Origin: Oscillospiraceae bacterium
GTDB lineage: Bacteria; Bacillota; Clostridia; Oscillospirales; Oscillospiraceae
DNA: 64,000 nt
Assembly: GCA_902778665.1 (NCBI GenBank)
Contig: CACYYN010000001.1
Span: 1-64,000 of the forward strand
Reading direction: 5' to 3'
Positions 7,569-15,050 of the stretch are shown here, one piece after another. Position 1 is the stretch's first letter. Each line of letters opens with the position of its first letter. The position numbers and the translations under genes were made by a program. The notes beneath the pieces were generated by a model, which saw only the letters and a program-made list of their open reading frames with translations, was not told the origin of the DNA and did no database searches.

Positions 7569-8294
7569 ATGGAACCGATTAAGCAGCGCATCACCCATTA
7601 CTGGGCCCACAGGGCGGAGGCCTTTCAGACTCAGCGCATCCGGGAATTTGAAGACGAAAAACACGTGCGTTGGTTGGAGGAATTCAACCGCTACATTCCT
7701 CATGACCGCACCCTTCGTGTGCTTGATCTGGGGACGGGTACGGGTTTTTTTGCTTTTGTCTTTGCCGCTGAGGGGCATGAAGCCATCGGCATCGACCTGA
7801 CACCCGACATGATCGAGCGGGCTAGGGAAACCATAGACATCCTCGGCCTGGATGCCACCTTCCGTATTATGGATGCAGAGCACCCGGAATTTGAGCCGGA
7901 GAGTTTCGATGTTCTGGTTACCCGCAATCTTACGTGGACGCTGCCCCATCTGACGGAGGCATACCGGGAGTGGTATAAGCTCCTGAAACCGGGCGGAGTA
8001 CTGATCAACTTTGACGCGGATTACTACAGCGCGCTGGAGCAGGCAGAGGAGGTCGAGCTGCCGGAAAACCACGCCCACAAACTGGTTCCGGAATACATGA
8101 AGGCAGAGAATGACGCCATCACCACGGAAGTCGGAGCCTACCAGATGCCGCGACCTCAATGGGATGTGCAACTGTTGGTGGAGGCTGGCTTTGAGCGCAT
8201 TTCAGTGGACATGGGTGTCTACAGGCGAATCTACCGGGAGATCGACGAGTTTTACAACCCTACGCCGATCTTCACCATTGCGGCGTATAAATGA
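7569..8294 (+). CDS. Class I SAM-dependent methyltransferase (in the importer operon, copy 2)
   Basis: A 241-residue methyltransferase with motif I VLDLGTGTGFF (51-61), IDLTPDMIERARE, RNLTWTLPH (119-127) and LLKPGGVLINFDADYY (138-153). It shares RNLTW.LPH, LKPGG...NFDA and RP.WD...L...G with copy 1, but its N-terminus and middle insert differ, so the two may methylate different positions or substrates. It lies 11 bases after the second ATPase and before the binding-protein gene, clearly within the importer operon. The ATG at 7569 was preferred over an earlier GTG because it follows GAGAGGG. Metallophore or opine modification is possible but unproven. Confidence 0.82.
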   Translation: MEPIKQRITHYWAHRAEAFQTQRIREFEDEKHVRWLEEFNRYIPHDRTLRVLDLGTGTGFFAFVFAAEGHEAIGIDLTPDMIERARETIDILGLDATFRIMDAEHPEFEPESFDVLVTRNLTWTLPHLTEAYREWYKLLKPGGVLINFDADYYSALEQAEEVELPENHAHKLVPEYMKAENDAITTEVGAYQMPRPQWDVQLLVEAGFERISVDMGVYRRIYREIDEFYNPTPIFTIAAYK

Positions 8295-8302
8295 GCCAAA
8301 AA

Positions 8303-8343
8303 GCGACTGTTCTGAAAGCCCTGACAAAGCACAGAACAGCCGC
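8303..8343 (+). other. Intercistronic hairpin before the binding-protein gene
   Basis: GCG-x-CTGTTCTG pairs with CAGAACAG-x-CGC around a 17-base loop, directly behind the methyltransferase stop. There is no T-run. Such hairpins often protect or separate the message for a highly expressed binding protein. Confidence 0.45.
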
Positions 8344-8444
8344 CTAAGGAAACTGGCGAGCGGCGGAGTATCCGCTTCTGCCGCCTCCAGTATAAAAGAT
8401 TTTGCGGAAACAAGCAAGAAAAAAGAAAAATGGAGGAAAAAACC

Positions 8445-9977
8445 ATGAAGAAACTGTTGTCTCTGGCGCTGATCCTGATCCTGATGCTCAGCTTTCTCTC
8501 GGCTACCGCCTCGGCGGAGGTGAAAAAGATGATTATCGGCGACACCACCTTCAACGCGGAAAACTGGGAAGAGACCATCGACCCGCACCGCACCTACAAC
8601 GGCTGGCCCTGCATCCGCTACGGTGTGGGTGAAACCCTGGTGCACTATACCGACACTATGGAGCTGGAGCCCTGGCTTGCCACCGACTGGTCGAACGACG
8701 GCGGCAACACCTGGACTGTCGTGCTGCGTGACGGCGTGAAATTTTCCAGCGGCCGCGACATGGACGCCGAGGCTGTCAAACAGTGCTTTGAGCATCTGCT
8801 TGAGAACCATGATCGCGCTCCTGGCGACACCAGAATCGTGAGTATGGATGCAGACGGGCAGGTGCTGACGATCGTCACTTCCGAACCGAACCCTGCCTTA
8901 ATGAACTACCTGGGCGATCCCTACGCCTGCATCATCGATGTGGATGCCTCTGATTTCGATACAGGCATCTCCGTCGGCACCGGCCCTTACAAAGCAGTCG
9001 ATATGCTGATGGACGATCACATTACCCTGGTTCCCAACGAGTTCTACTGGGATGGCACCCCCAAACTCGATGAGCTGACGATTCGCACCATCTCCGACAG
9101 AAACACGCTGGCCCTGGCTCTGGAGGGTGGAGAGATTGATGCGGCCTACGGCGTTGCTTATGACGCCTACTCCAAGTTTGAAAATCCCAACTACCGGTTC
9201 TCCAGCATCCAGACCTCCCGCGCTTTCTTCGGTTGCATGAACATGCAGAGCGCCATCATCCAGGATCCGGCTGTGCGTCAGGCCATTGTCATGGGTATTG
9301 ACCGTGAGGGCTTCGTTGTCGCCCTGCTGGACGGCCACGGCGTTCCCGGGTACGGCCCCTTCCCTGAGGGCTTCAGCACCTTTGGCAGCGAACATCTCAA
9401 TACTTTGGGGTATGATCCCGATGGGGCGAAAGCCGTTCTGGAGGAGGCCGGTTGGATCGATAGCGACGGAGATGGCATCCGCGAGAAGGACGGTCAGAAA
9501 CTTACGATTCGTTGGCTGACCTATCCCAGCCGTGCAGAACTGCCCCTGCTGGCTGAGTCTGCCCAGGCGTCCCTAAAGGACATTGGCATCGATGTGGACA
9601 TTAATAATACTGCCAACCGCCGGGAGTTCCTGGCCACCATGGATTTTGACGTCTATGCTTCCGCTCTCGTGACCGCCCCCTCCGGCGACCCGCAGTACTT
9701 TTTCACCACCAGTTGTGTTCCCGGCATGAGCTACAACTTTGGCGCATATGAAAACGAGCACGTGAATGACTTGCTCCATCAGCTGTCAACCGAGTTTGAC
9801 ACCGCTAAGCGTTCCGAGCTTGCCATCGAGCTGCAGCAGACCATTCTGGACGACAACGGCTACGTCTTCTGCTCCTTCCTGGAGATGAGCATGATTTCCA
9901 AGGCCAATGTTTCCAACTGGAATGCCCACGCCTGCGACTATTACGAGGTCACTGTTGATCTCGACATCGATAACTAA
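8445..9977 (+). CDS. ABC importer substrate-binding protein, family 5 (NikA/CntA/DppA type)
   Basis: A 510-residue extracytoplasmic solute-binding protein. Residues 1-24 are a signal peptide ending ATASA before EVKK; no lipobox cysteine is seen, unusual for a Gram-positive binding protein. Family 5 landmarks are ETLVHYTDTMELEPWLATDWSNDGGNTWTVVLRDGVKFSSG, VGTGPYKAVDM and DPAVRQAIVMGIDRE. NikA and CntA resemble this region as much as peptide-binding proteins do, so cargo is open. It is the last gene of the operon, behind GGAGG, after a 150-base gap with a hairpin. Its 3' end faces the glycyl-radical activase gene 33 bases away, without a clear terminator between them. Confidence 0.88.
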   Translation: MKKLLSLALILILMLSFLSATASAEVKKMIIGDTTFNAENWEETIDPHRTYNGWPCIRYGVGETLVHYTDTMELEPWLATDWSNDGGNTWTVVLRDGVKFSSGRDMDAEAVKQCFEHLLENHDRAPGDTRIVSMDADGQVLTIVTSEPNPALMNYLGDPYACIIDVDASDFDTGISVGTGPYKAVDMLMDDHITLVPNEFYWDGTPKLDELTIRTISDRNTLALALEGGEIDAAYGVAYDAYSKFENPNYRFSSIQTSRAFFGCMNMQSAIIQDPAVRQAIVMGIDREGFVVALLDGHGVPGYGPFPEGFSTFGSEHLNTLGYDPDGAKAVLEEAGWIDSDGDGIREKDGQKLTIRWLTYPSRAELPLLAESAQASLKDIGIDVDINNTANRREFLATMDFDVYASALVTAPSGDPQYFFTTSCVPGMSYNFGAYENEHVNDLLHQLSTEFDTAKRSELAIELQQTILDDNGYVFCSFLEMSMISKANVSNWNAHACDYYEVTVDLDIDN

Positions 9978-10010
9978 TACGCCTTCGAGTGCACCGGGAG
10001 GTCCCTGTTC

Positions 10011-10859
10011 TCATCGAAACACTTTGTATGGAATCCCCGCATCATCAAATACGTTGAGAAAGTACCGGGGAGGGACAGCCTCATCGAATTCAGGGGAATA
10101 ATCTCTGCCGACCATGCTGTATTTGGCTCCTGCTGCCCTCTGATACGGCAAAATGTCAATCCGGAGCAGCGTCTTTGCGTCCTTCACAATCTCTGCTGCA
10201 GTTTGAAAATGTTCCTCTGTGTCATTCACACCCGGGATGATTGGCATACGAAGGATAAATGGCGTCTCTCCGGCGGCAAGCATCTCGGCGTGACGTCGAA
10301 TGGGAGCCTGGTCCACACCGGTGTAATATCTGTGTTTTTCAGGGTCAGAGACTTTCCAGTCCATCATGATAAGATCCAGAGTTCCCATCGCCTGACGGAA
10401 TATTTCATCGTTTGTGTAACCGCTGGTTTCTATAGCTGTGTTTATGCCTTTCAAACGGCTGATCACTTCAGAGACAAAATCCCACTGCATCAGAGGCTCC
10501 CCTCCGGAGAAGGTAACCCCGCCGCCGGACATCTGATACACGTCTGCATCACGCTGCAGTCTTTCTGCCAGCGCTTCCGCAGTCCAGATCGTGCCTGCAA
10601 TCTTTCGCAGTCCCAGCCTGCAGTACGGTACGCACACTCCGCAGGCAATGCAATTGTCAGGGTGCTTGCAGACTCTGCTGCAGGCACCGCAATGTACGCA
10701 TGATGCGGAGGAAACCATAAGTTGGGGTTTCGGAGACAACCCTTCCGGATTGTGGCACCACTGGCAGCGAAGCGGGCACCCTTTGAGAAATACCGTTGTG
10801 CGGATGCCAGGTCCGTCAAAAACGGCGAACTCTTTAATGTCAAATACGGTACCCGTCAT
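10011..10859 (-). CDS. Glycyl radical enzyme activase (radical SAM)
   Basis: A 282-residue radical SAM protein. The SAM cluster motif is GCPLRCQWCHNPEG (C-x3-C-x2-C). An inserted ferredoxin-like domain follows with CVHCGACSRVC and CIACGVCVPYC, enough cysteines for two further 4Fe-4S clusters, as in activases of non-PFL glycyl radical enzymes. GGGVTFSGGEPLMQ and IETSGYT are family-typical. It would abstract hydrogen from the C-terminal glycine of the enzyme encoded immediately upstream; the two genes overlap by 4 bases (ATGA). It needs anaerobic conditions. Confidence 0.93.
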   Translation of the reverse strand: MTGTVFDIKEFAVFDGPGIRTTVFLKGCPLRCQWCHNPEGLSPKPQLMVSSASCVHCGACSRVCKHPDNCIACGVCVPYCRLGLRKIAGTIWTAEALAERLQRDADVYQMSGGGVTFSGGEPLMQWDFVSEVISRLKGINTAIETSGYTNDEIFRQAMGTLDLIMMDWKVSDPEKHRYYTGVDQAPIRRHAEMLAAGETPFILRMPIIPGVNDTEEHFQTAAEIVKDAKTLLRIDILPYQRAAGAKYSMVGRDYSPEFDEAVPPRYFLNVFDDAGIPYKVFR

Positions 10860-12883
10860 GACAGAAGCAGCTCAGCCCTGCGGATGATATGGTCCTGGTA
10901 GCACTTGTCCAGTTCCACGAAGTAACCGCTCCAGCCCCATACCCGCACAATCAGATTGCGGTAGTTTTCCGGATGCTTTTGTGCATCCAGCAGTCGCTCC
11001 CGGTTGACAGTGTTCAGCTGCAGCTGGTGTCCTCCGCGCAGGATAAACAGCTGTACCAGCTGTGCTACCTTGGTGATGGCTTCATCCTGCGAAAACACAC
11101 TTTCCGAGAATTCAATGGTCAGAGGGCCGCCGTTAATGGTGCGTTTCAGATCTGGTTTGGAAAAGCTCTTGATCAGCGATACGGGCCCGTTTAGCCGGAT
11201 GTTCAGAGAAGGGGAGTAGTTGGCTGGCAGCGGCACACCTGCTTCGCGGCCGTCAGCCGTGGCTCCCAACTCTTGCGCATGGAAGATGTAAAACATGGCA
11301 GAACCGGTGCCTGCACGGATAATGCCCCCGCGTTCATTGTGAAGGCCTTCCACGGCATCTGCAAAGGTATTCAGCAGCCAGCTGAGGTATTCATCAGCCT
11401 GATCGTCGTCATTCCCGGCTTTCGGGCAGTGGTATTTCAGCCTGTCATGCAGAGGTTCATAGCCGACGAAGTCTGCGTCCATAGCTTGGAGAAGCTCCTC
11501 GGCGGATGTACCCTCCCGGAATATCACCTGATCTACAGCGGCCAGCATATCTGCCGCCGGAGCGACTCCTGTTCCGTGGAGTCCCCAGTTGTTGTATTTG
11601 CAGCCCAGAGAGATATCCTTCTCCTTTTCAAGGCATCCTTCAAAAAACAGAGAAAGATAGGGGGAGGGAATCACATACAGGTTCCTGCGTTCTTCCAGAA
11701 TCCTCCGCACCTCTGCAAAGATCTCCTGCCGGATGGCTGCTTTCAGTTCTTTCATGGAGTGCAGCTTCTGAAGCTGCTCATGCAGGACTTTGTCCACAAC
11801 GTTGGCGAAGGGCAACGCTCCGATATTGACGATGTCCATGGCCTTACCCGGAATAATGAATTCCCAGCATGCCGCCATCACATAGGACCGTGCATCCCCC
11901 TCTTCATATCCCAGTGCCATAAGGCCGGGGATCGCCACGTCGTCATTTTCATACTGCGGGAATCCCAGCCCCAGCTTCGTCAGTCTTGTGCCCTTCTCGT
12001 ATACAGAGAGGGGCGTTTTGCTGTTTACGCGCAGGTTGATCTTTGGGTCAATCAGCCGCAGTTCTCCCGATGCCTTGAGGCACCATTCAGAGAGAATATT
12101 GAAACCGTCGCTTCCGTCAGGCAGCATACCGCCCAGCACCATGCTCTGGCCGTTGTCTCCCTGCTGCATTCCGGGATAGAGGTCGCTGTCTCGGTTGCAG
12201 CTCAGAAAGAAGGCTTCCAGCAGTTCAAATGCGCTCTCCTCAGTCTCACGCCCTGCGGCGAGATCTGCCTTCAGATAGGGGAGCATATACTGGTCAAAAC
12301 GTCCCAGTGTGTTGTGATAATCTCCTTCACACCACATGGCGTAATGCAGAATCCGGAGAGACTGCAGCGCCTCGCGAAATGTTCTCGGAGAATACGCAGG
12401 CACCTGCGCCAGTGTGTCGGCAATCTCTGTGAGGCCTTTGGCACGGGCGGCCTCTTCATAGCGGCTGGTAAGATGAAGCACTGCATCAATTGACCGGCGC
12501 ATTGCCCGGTGATAATCGCTGTCTGTCAGCTTATCCCGCAGAGAAGCAAGGCCTTCGGCAATCACAGTGCCGTAATCCGGAGAGAGGTTGCTCACATTCC
12601 CCAGCTCGTGAATATAATGCTCTTTCGTAATAGCTGACCATTCTTCCTCATCATAGATTCGCGGCAGGTTCGGCACCGTGCGGGTAAAGGCGATCAGCTC
12701 CTGCGGAAAGAAATATGGTTCTTCCGTTTCCAGCGCCTGCTCTAACCGCAAAGCAGTCCGGGCATAATCGGGGAGTGCATTGTCCCGATATCGAAGATGC
12801 AGATCTTCCGGCAGGAAAGTACGGGCAGTATGGTGCTTATGCTCCCATTGAAACTGCCTCATAGCCTGAATGCGGTCCGTCAT
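10856..12883 (-). CDS. Glycyl radical enzyme of unassigned reaction
   Basis: A 675-residue PFL-superfamily enzyme, shorter than PFL or the diol dehydratases. The C-terminal radical loop is LIVRVWGWSGYFVEL with Gly650; the usual RVxGYxA is RVWGWSG here. The mid-chain thiyl site is AACWEFIIPG, with Cys339 and Glu341 two residues on. The C-x-E spacing is shared with dehydratases and C-N/C-S lyases of the family, but not PFL's Cys-Cys pair. PYLSLFFEGCLEKEKDI and HQLQLNTVNRERLLDAQKHPE are also family landmarks. The substrate cannot be assigned: the CWE and WGW sequences do not match PFL, choline lyase, glycerol, propanediol or hydroxyproline dehydratases as I know them. It has its own strong promoter and no microcompartment genes nearby. 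Confidence 0.88.
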   Translation of the reverse strand: MTDRIQAMRQFQWEHKHHTARTFLPEDLHLRYRDNALPDYARTALRLEQALETEEPYFFPQELIAFTRTVPNLPRIYDEEEWSAITKEHYIHELGNVSNLSPDYGTVIAEGLASLRDKLTDSDYHRAMRRSIDAVLHLTSRYEEAARAKGLTEIADTLAQVPAYSPRTFREALQSLRILHYAMWCEGDYHNTLGRFDQYMLPYLKADLAAGRETEESAFELLEAFFLSCNRDSDLYPGMQQGDNGQSMVLGGMLPDGSDGFNILSEWCLKASGELRLIDPKINLRVNSKTPLSVYEKGTRLTKLGLGFPQYENDDVAIPGLMALGYEEGDARSYVMAACWEFIIPGKAMDIVNIGALPFANVVDKVLHEQLQKLHSMKELKAAIRQEIFAEVRRILEERRNLYVIPSPYLSLFFEGCLEKEKDISLGCKYNNWGLHGTGVAPAADMLAAVDQVIFREGTSAEELLQAMDADFVGYEPLHDRLKYHCPKAGNDDDQADEYLSWLLNTFADAVEGLHNERGGIIRAGTGSAMFYIFHAQELGATADGREAGVPLPANYSPSLNIRLNGPVSLIKSFSKPDLKRTINGGPLTIEFSESVFSQDEAITKVAQLVQLFILRGGHQLQLNTVNRERLLDAQKHPENYRNLIVRVWGWSGYFVELDKCYQDHIIRRAELLLS

Positions 12884-12928
12884 TCTCTCTCACTCCTTAT
12901 TAAATGTCATTGTCGTTTCTCTGATTCA

Positions 12929-12957
12929 TTTATAGTTTGTGAAATGCAAATTGTCAA
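12929..12957 (-). promoter_or_regulatory. Promoter of the glycyl radical enzyme operon
   Basis: Minus strand: TTGACA (12952-12957), 17 bases, TATAAA (12929-12934). The 10-mer AAATGTCATT occurs on both sides (12902-12911 and 12972-12981) as a direct repeat about 70 bases apart and could be a regulator site. Confidence 0.8.
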
Positions 12958-13104
12958 GGGTGTGCTGAACGAAATGTCATTTACTTGCCGGAACGCAACC
13001 GGACATAACAAAAATCATAGAAATCTGTCATCTTCAGTTGGTAGAAAATCAGGCAACCGTGCTTTACAATAATCATACAAATCATAAATATGGAGGTGCT
13101 TGTG

Positions 13105-13824
13105 ATGATTGCGGAAGTACGGGATCTTGTGAAAAGATACCCTTCATTTGAGCTTGATCATGTCTCCTTTGGGCTTGAAAGCGGCAGAATTACGGGGTTC
13201 ATCGGAAGAAATGGAGCAGGCAAGACGACCACCGTCAAAGCTATGCTGAATCTGATCCATCCTGACAGCGGTTCGGTCTGCTTTTTTGGCATGCCTTTGG
13301 CAGGTAATGAAACGGAAATCAAAAAACGTATCGGCTACTCCACAGGCACCGTCAGCTGGTATCCGAGGAAGAAGATCGGGAGCATCATTGATATTGTAAA
13401 AAGATTCTATGAAACATGGGATGAAGAGGCCTGCCGAACATACCTTGATTTATTTAGAATAGACGCGAGGAAAACACCGCTTGAACTGTCCGAGGGCATG
13501 AAGGTGAAACTGAATCTTGCCCTGGCCCTCTCTCACAAAGCCGAAGTGCTGATTCTGGATGAGCCCACCAGCGGGCTTGATCCTTTCTCCCGGAATGAAC
13601 TGCTGGAGCTTTTCCTCGGTTTAAAAGAGAAAGGGGTGGCTGTGTTCTTCTCTACCCACATTATTTCCGATATTGAGAAATCAGCTGATGATATCGTGTA
13701 TATCTCCGGGGGAAAAATCATCGCAGCACTGCCGAAAGAAGCTTTCACCCTGCAGTATTCTCTTACAGGAGAAACCCTGGAGGACACAATGCTTCGTCTG
13801 GAAGGAGGGTTTATCCATGCGTAA
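13105..13824 (+). CDS. ABC transporter ATPase (YtrB/BcrA-like exporter)
   Basis: A 239-residue ATPase with Walker A GRNGAGKTT, signature LSEGMKVKL (in place of LSGGQ), Walker B VLILDEPTSGLDP and switch STHIISD. The LS-x-GMK variant is common in YtrB- and PmtA-like drug or peptide exporters. ATG 13105 follows GGAGG by 8 bases; an upstream ATG at 13090 would put the ribosome site inside the gene. The permease gene overlaps its end by 8 bases. The presence of a regulator as third gene suggests an inducible efflux or immunity transporter. Confidence 0.9.
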   Translation: MIAEVRDLVKRYPSFELDHVSFGLESGRITGFIGRNGAGKTTTVKAMLNLIHPDSGSVCFFGMPLAGNETEIKKRIGYSTGTVSWYPRKKIGSIIDIVKRFYETWDEEACRTYLDLFRIDARKTPLELSEGMKVKLNLALALSHKAEVLILDEPTSGLDPFSRNELLELFLGLKEKGVAVFFSTHIISDIEKSADDIVYISGGKIIAALPKEAFTLQYSLTGETLEDTMLRLEGGFIHA

Positions 13825-14470
13825 TATTCTGCGAAAAGAAGTAAGGCTCAGTTCATCCGTGTTGTCATTCCTGTTTATCCTGTTCGGCCTTATGTTTCTG
13901 ATCCCGGGTTATCCCATTCTCTGCAGTGCATTTTTCGTGTCACTTGGCATTTTTCAAAGCTTTCAGACGGCGCGAGAAGCAAATGACATTGTTTTCTCTG
14001 CCCTTCTCCCGATCGCAAAAAAAGACGTTGTAAAAGGAAAATTTCTGTTTGTCTGCCTGATTGAGGCCTGTGCTCTGTTGCTGATGACACTTGCAGTCAT
14101 TCTCCGTATGACGGTGTTTTCAGCCGCGCCCGTTTACCGCAGCAATGCTCTGATGAATGCCAACTTCTTCGCCTTGGCGGTTGCCCTCCTGATCTTTGGA
14201 CTTTTTAACCTGATCTTTGTCGGGGGCTTCTTCAAAACCGCTTATCGCTTTGCCCGCCCGTTTGTGATCTATATCATTGCGGCTTTTCTGATCATTTTTG
14301 CAGCGGAAACGCTTCATCATGTGCCGGGGTTGGAGATTCTGAATGCTTTCGGCACGGATTATCTCGCGATTCAGTTGACGCTTCTTGCAGTTAGCGTTAT
14401 ACTTTTTCTGCTGATGACGGTGTATTCCTGCAAAAGAGCATGTGAAGATTTTGAAAGAATAGACCTGTAA
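13817..14470 (+). CDS. ABC-2 type permease partner
   Basis: A 217-residue protein with six predicted membrane helices. It starts MRNILRKEVRLSSSVLSFLFILFGLMFL and has a cytosolic loop SLLPIAKKDVVKGKF-like (FSALLPIAKKDVVKGKFLFVCL), typical of two-component exporters of the YtrC/ABC-2 type. The ATG at 13817 follows GGAGGG inside the ATPase gene; longer in-frame extensions are in the ATPase coding region. The substrate is unknown. Confidence 0.85.
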   Translation: MRNILRKEVRLSSSVLSFLFILFGLMFLIPGYPILCSAFFVSLGIFQSFQTAREANDIVFSALLPIAKKDVVKGKFLFVCLIEACALLLMTLAVILRMTVFSAAPVYRSNALMNANFFALAVALLIFGLFNLIFVGGFFKTAYRFARPFVIYIIAAFLIIFAAETLHHVPGLEILNAFGTDYLAIQLTLLAVSVILFLLMTVYSCKRACEDFERIDL

Positions 14471-14482
14471 AGGAGAGAAGCC

Positions 14483-14926
14483 ATGCTGAAAGATAATCTT
14501 GTGATGCTGCGTAATATCCATGGATTTTCACAGGAGAAGATTGCCGAAAAAATCGGCATTTCCCGGCAGGCATATGCAAAATGGGAAACAGGTGCAACTG
14601 TTCCTGATGTGGAAAAATGTGCTCTTCTGGCAGAAGTGTACGGAACAACCGTCGACGGTCTTCTGAAAACCGAAAGGGAAGACAATCTTGGGATGATTCC
14701 GCCTGCTCCGAAAGGCAAAAATATATGGGGTTCTGTCGTAGTCAATGACAGAGGGCAGATCGTCATTCCGAAAGGCGCCAGAGACCGTTTCGGGCTCACA
14801 GGCGGGCAGCGTCTGATCGTCCTCAGTGATGAGCAAGGTATCGCGCTGATTCCCGACAAGACATTTGAAGCGGGTATGAAGAGAGCGCTGGAACTGATGT
14901 CTCAAAGAGAGAATTCAGAGCAGTGA
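14483..14926 (+). CDS. XRE helix-turn-helix fused to an AbrB/SpoVT domain
   Basis: A 147-residue regulator. Residues 1-65 are an XRE/Cro domain (RNIHGFSQEKIAEKIGISRQAYAKWETGATVPDVEKCALLAEVYGTTVDGLL). Residues 83-125 are an AbrB swapped-hairpin domain (GSVVVNDRGQIVIPKGARDRFGLTGGQRLIVLSDEQGIALI). Having two DNA-binding folds on one chain is uncommon but recurs beside ABC exporters in Firmicutes. It follows the permease gene by 12 bases with GGAGAG, so it is co-transcribed and probably controls the operon. A terminator follows. Confidence 0.88.
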   Translation: MLKDNLVMLRNIHGFSQEKIAEKIGISRQAYAKWETGATVPDVEKCALLAEVYGTTVDGLLKTEREDNLGMIPPAPKGKNIWGSVVVNDRGQIVIPKGARDRFGLTGGQRLIVLSDEQGIALIPDKTFEAGMKRALELMSQRENSEQ

Positions 14927-14945
14927 GTTGAGACGTAGTAAAATG

Positions 14946-14993
14946 ACCCGGCATGAAGAAAGCCAGTAATTACAGGCTTTCTTCATGTCGGGT
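14946..14993. terminator. Bidirectional terminator
   Basis: A 19-bp stem (ACCCGGCATGAAGAAAGCC with one mismatched partner) and a 10-base loop, followed by TTTT on the plus strand and ATTTT on the minus strand. It separates the exporter operon from the end of the large nucleotide operon. Confidence 0.85.
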
Positions 14994-15050
14994 TTTGGTC
15001 TAGTATGGAGCGGGTGAAGGAATATTCAATCTGTGTGGAACTGTCGATTA

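Noticed and set aside
9978-10010. Terminator between the binding-protein gene and the activase gene
   Set aside because: No stem-loop with a T-run is visible in the 33 bases separating the convergent genes.
11273-12493. 406-codon open frame antisense to the glycyl radical enzyme
   Set aside because: It lies wholly opposite a clear enzyme gene, has no ribosome site, and its composition is that of a complementary-strand shadow.
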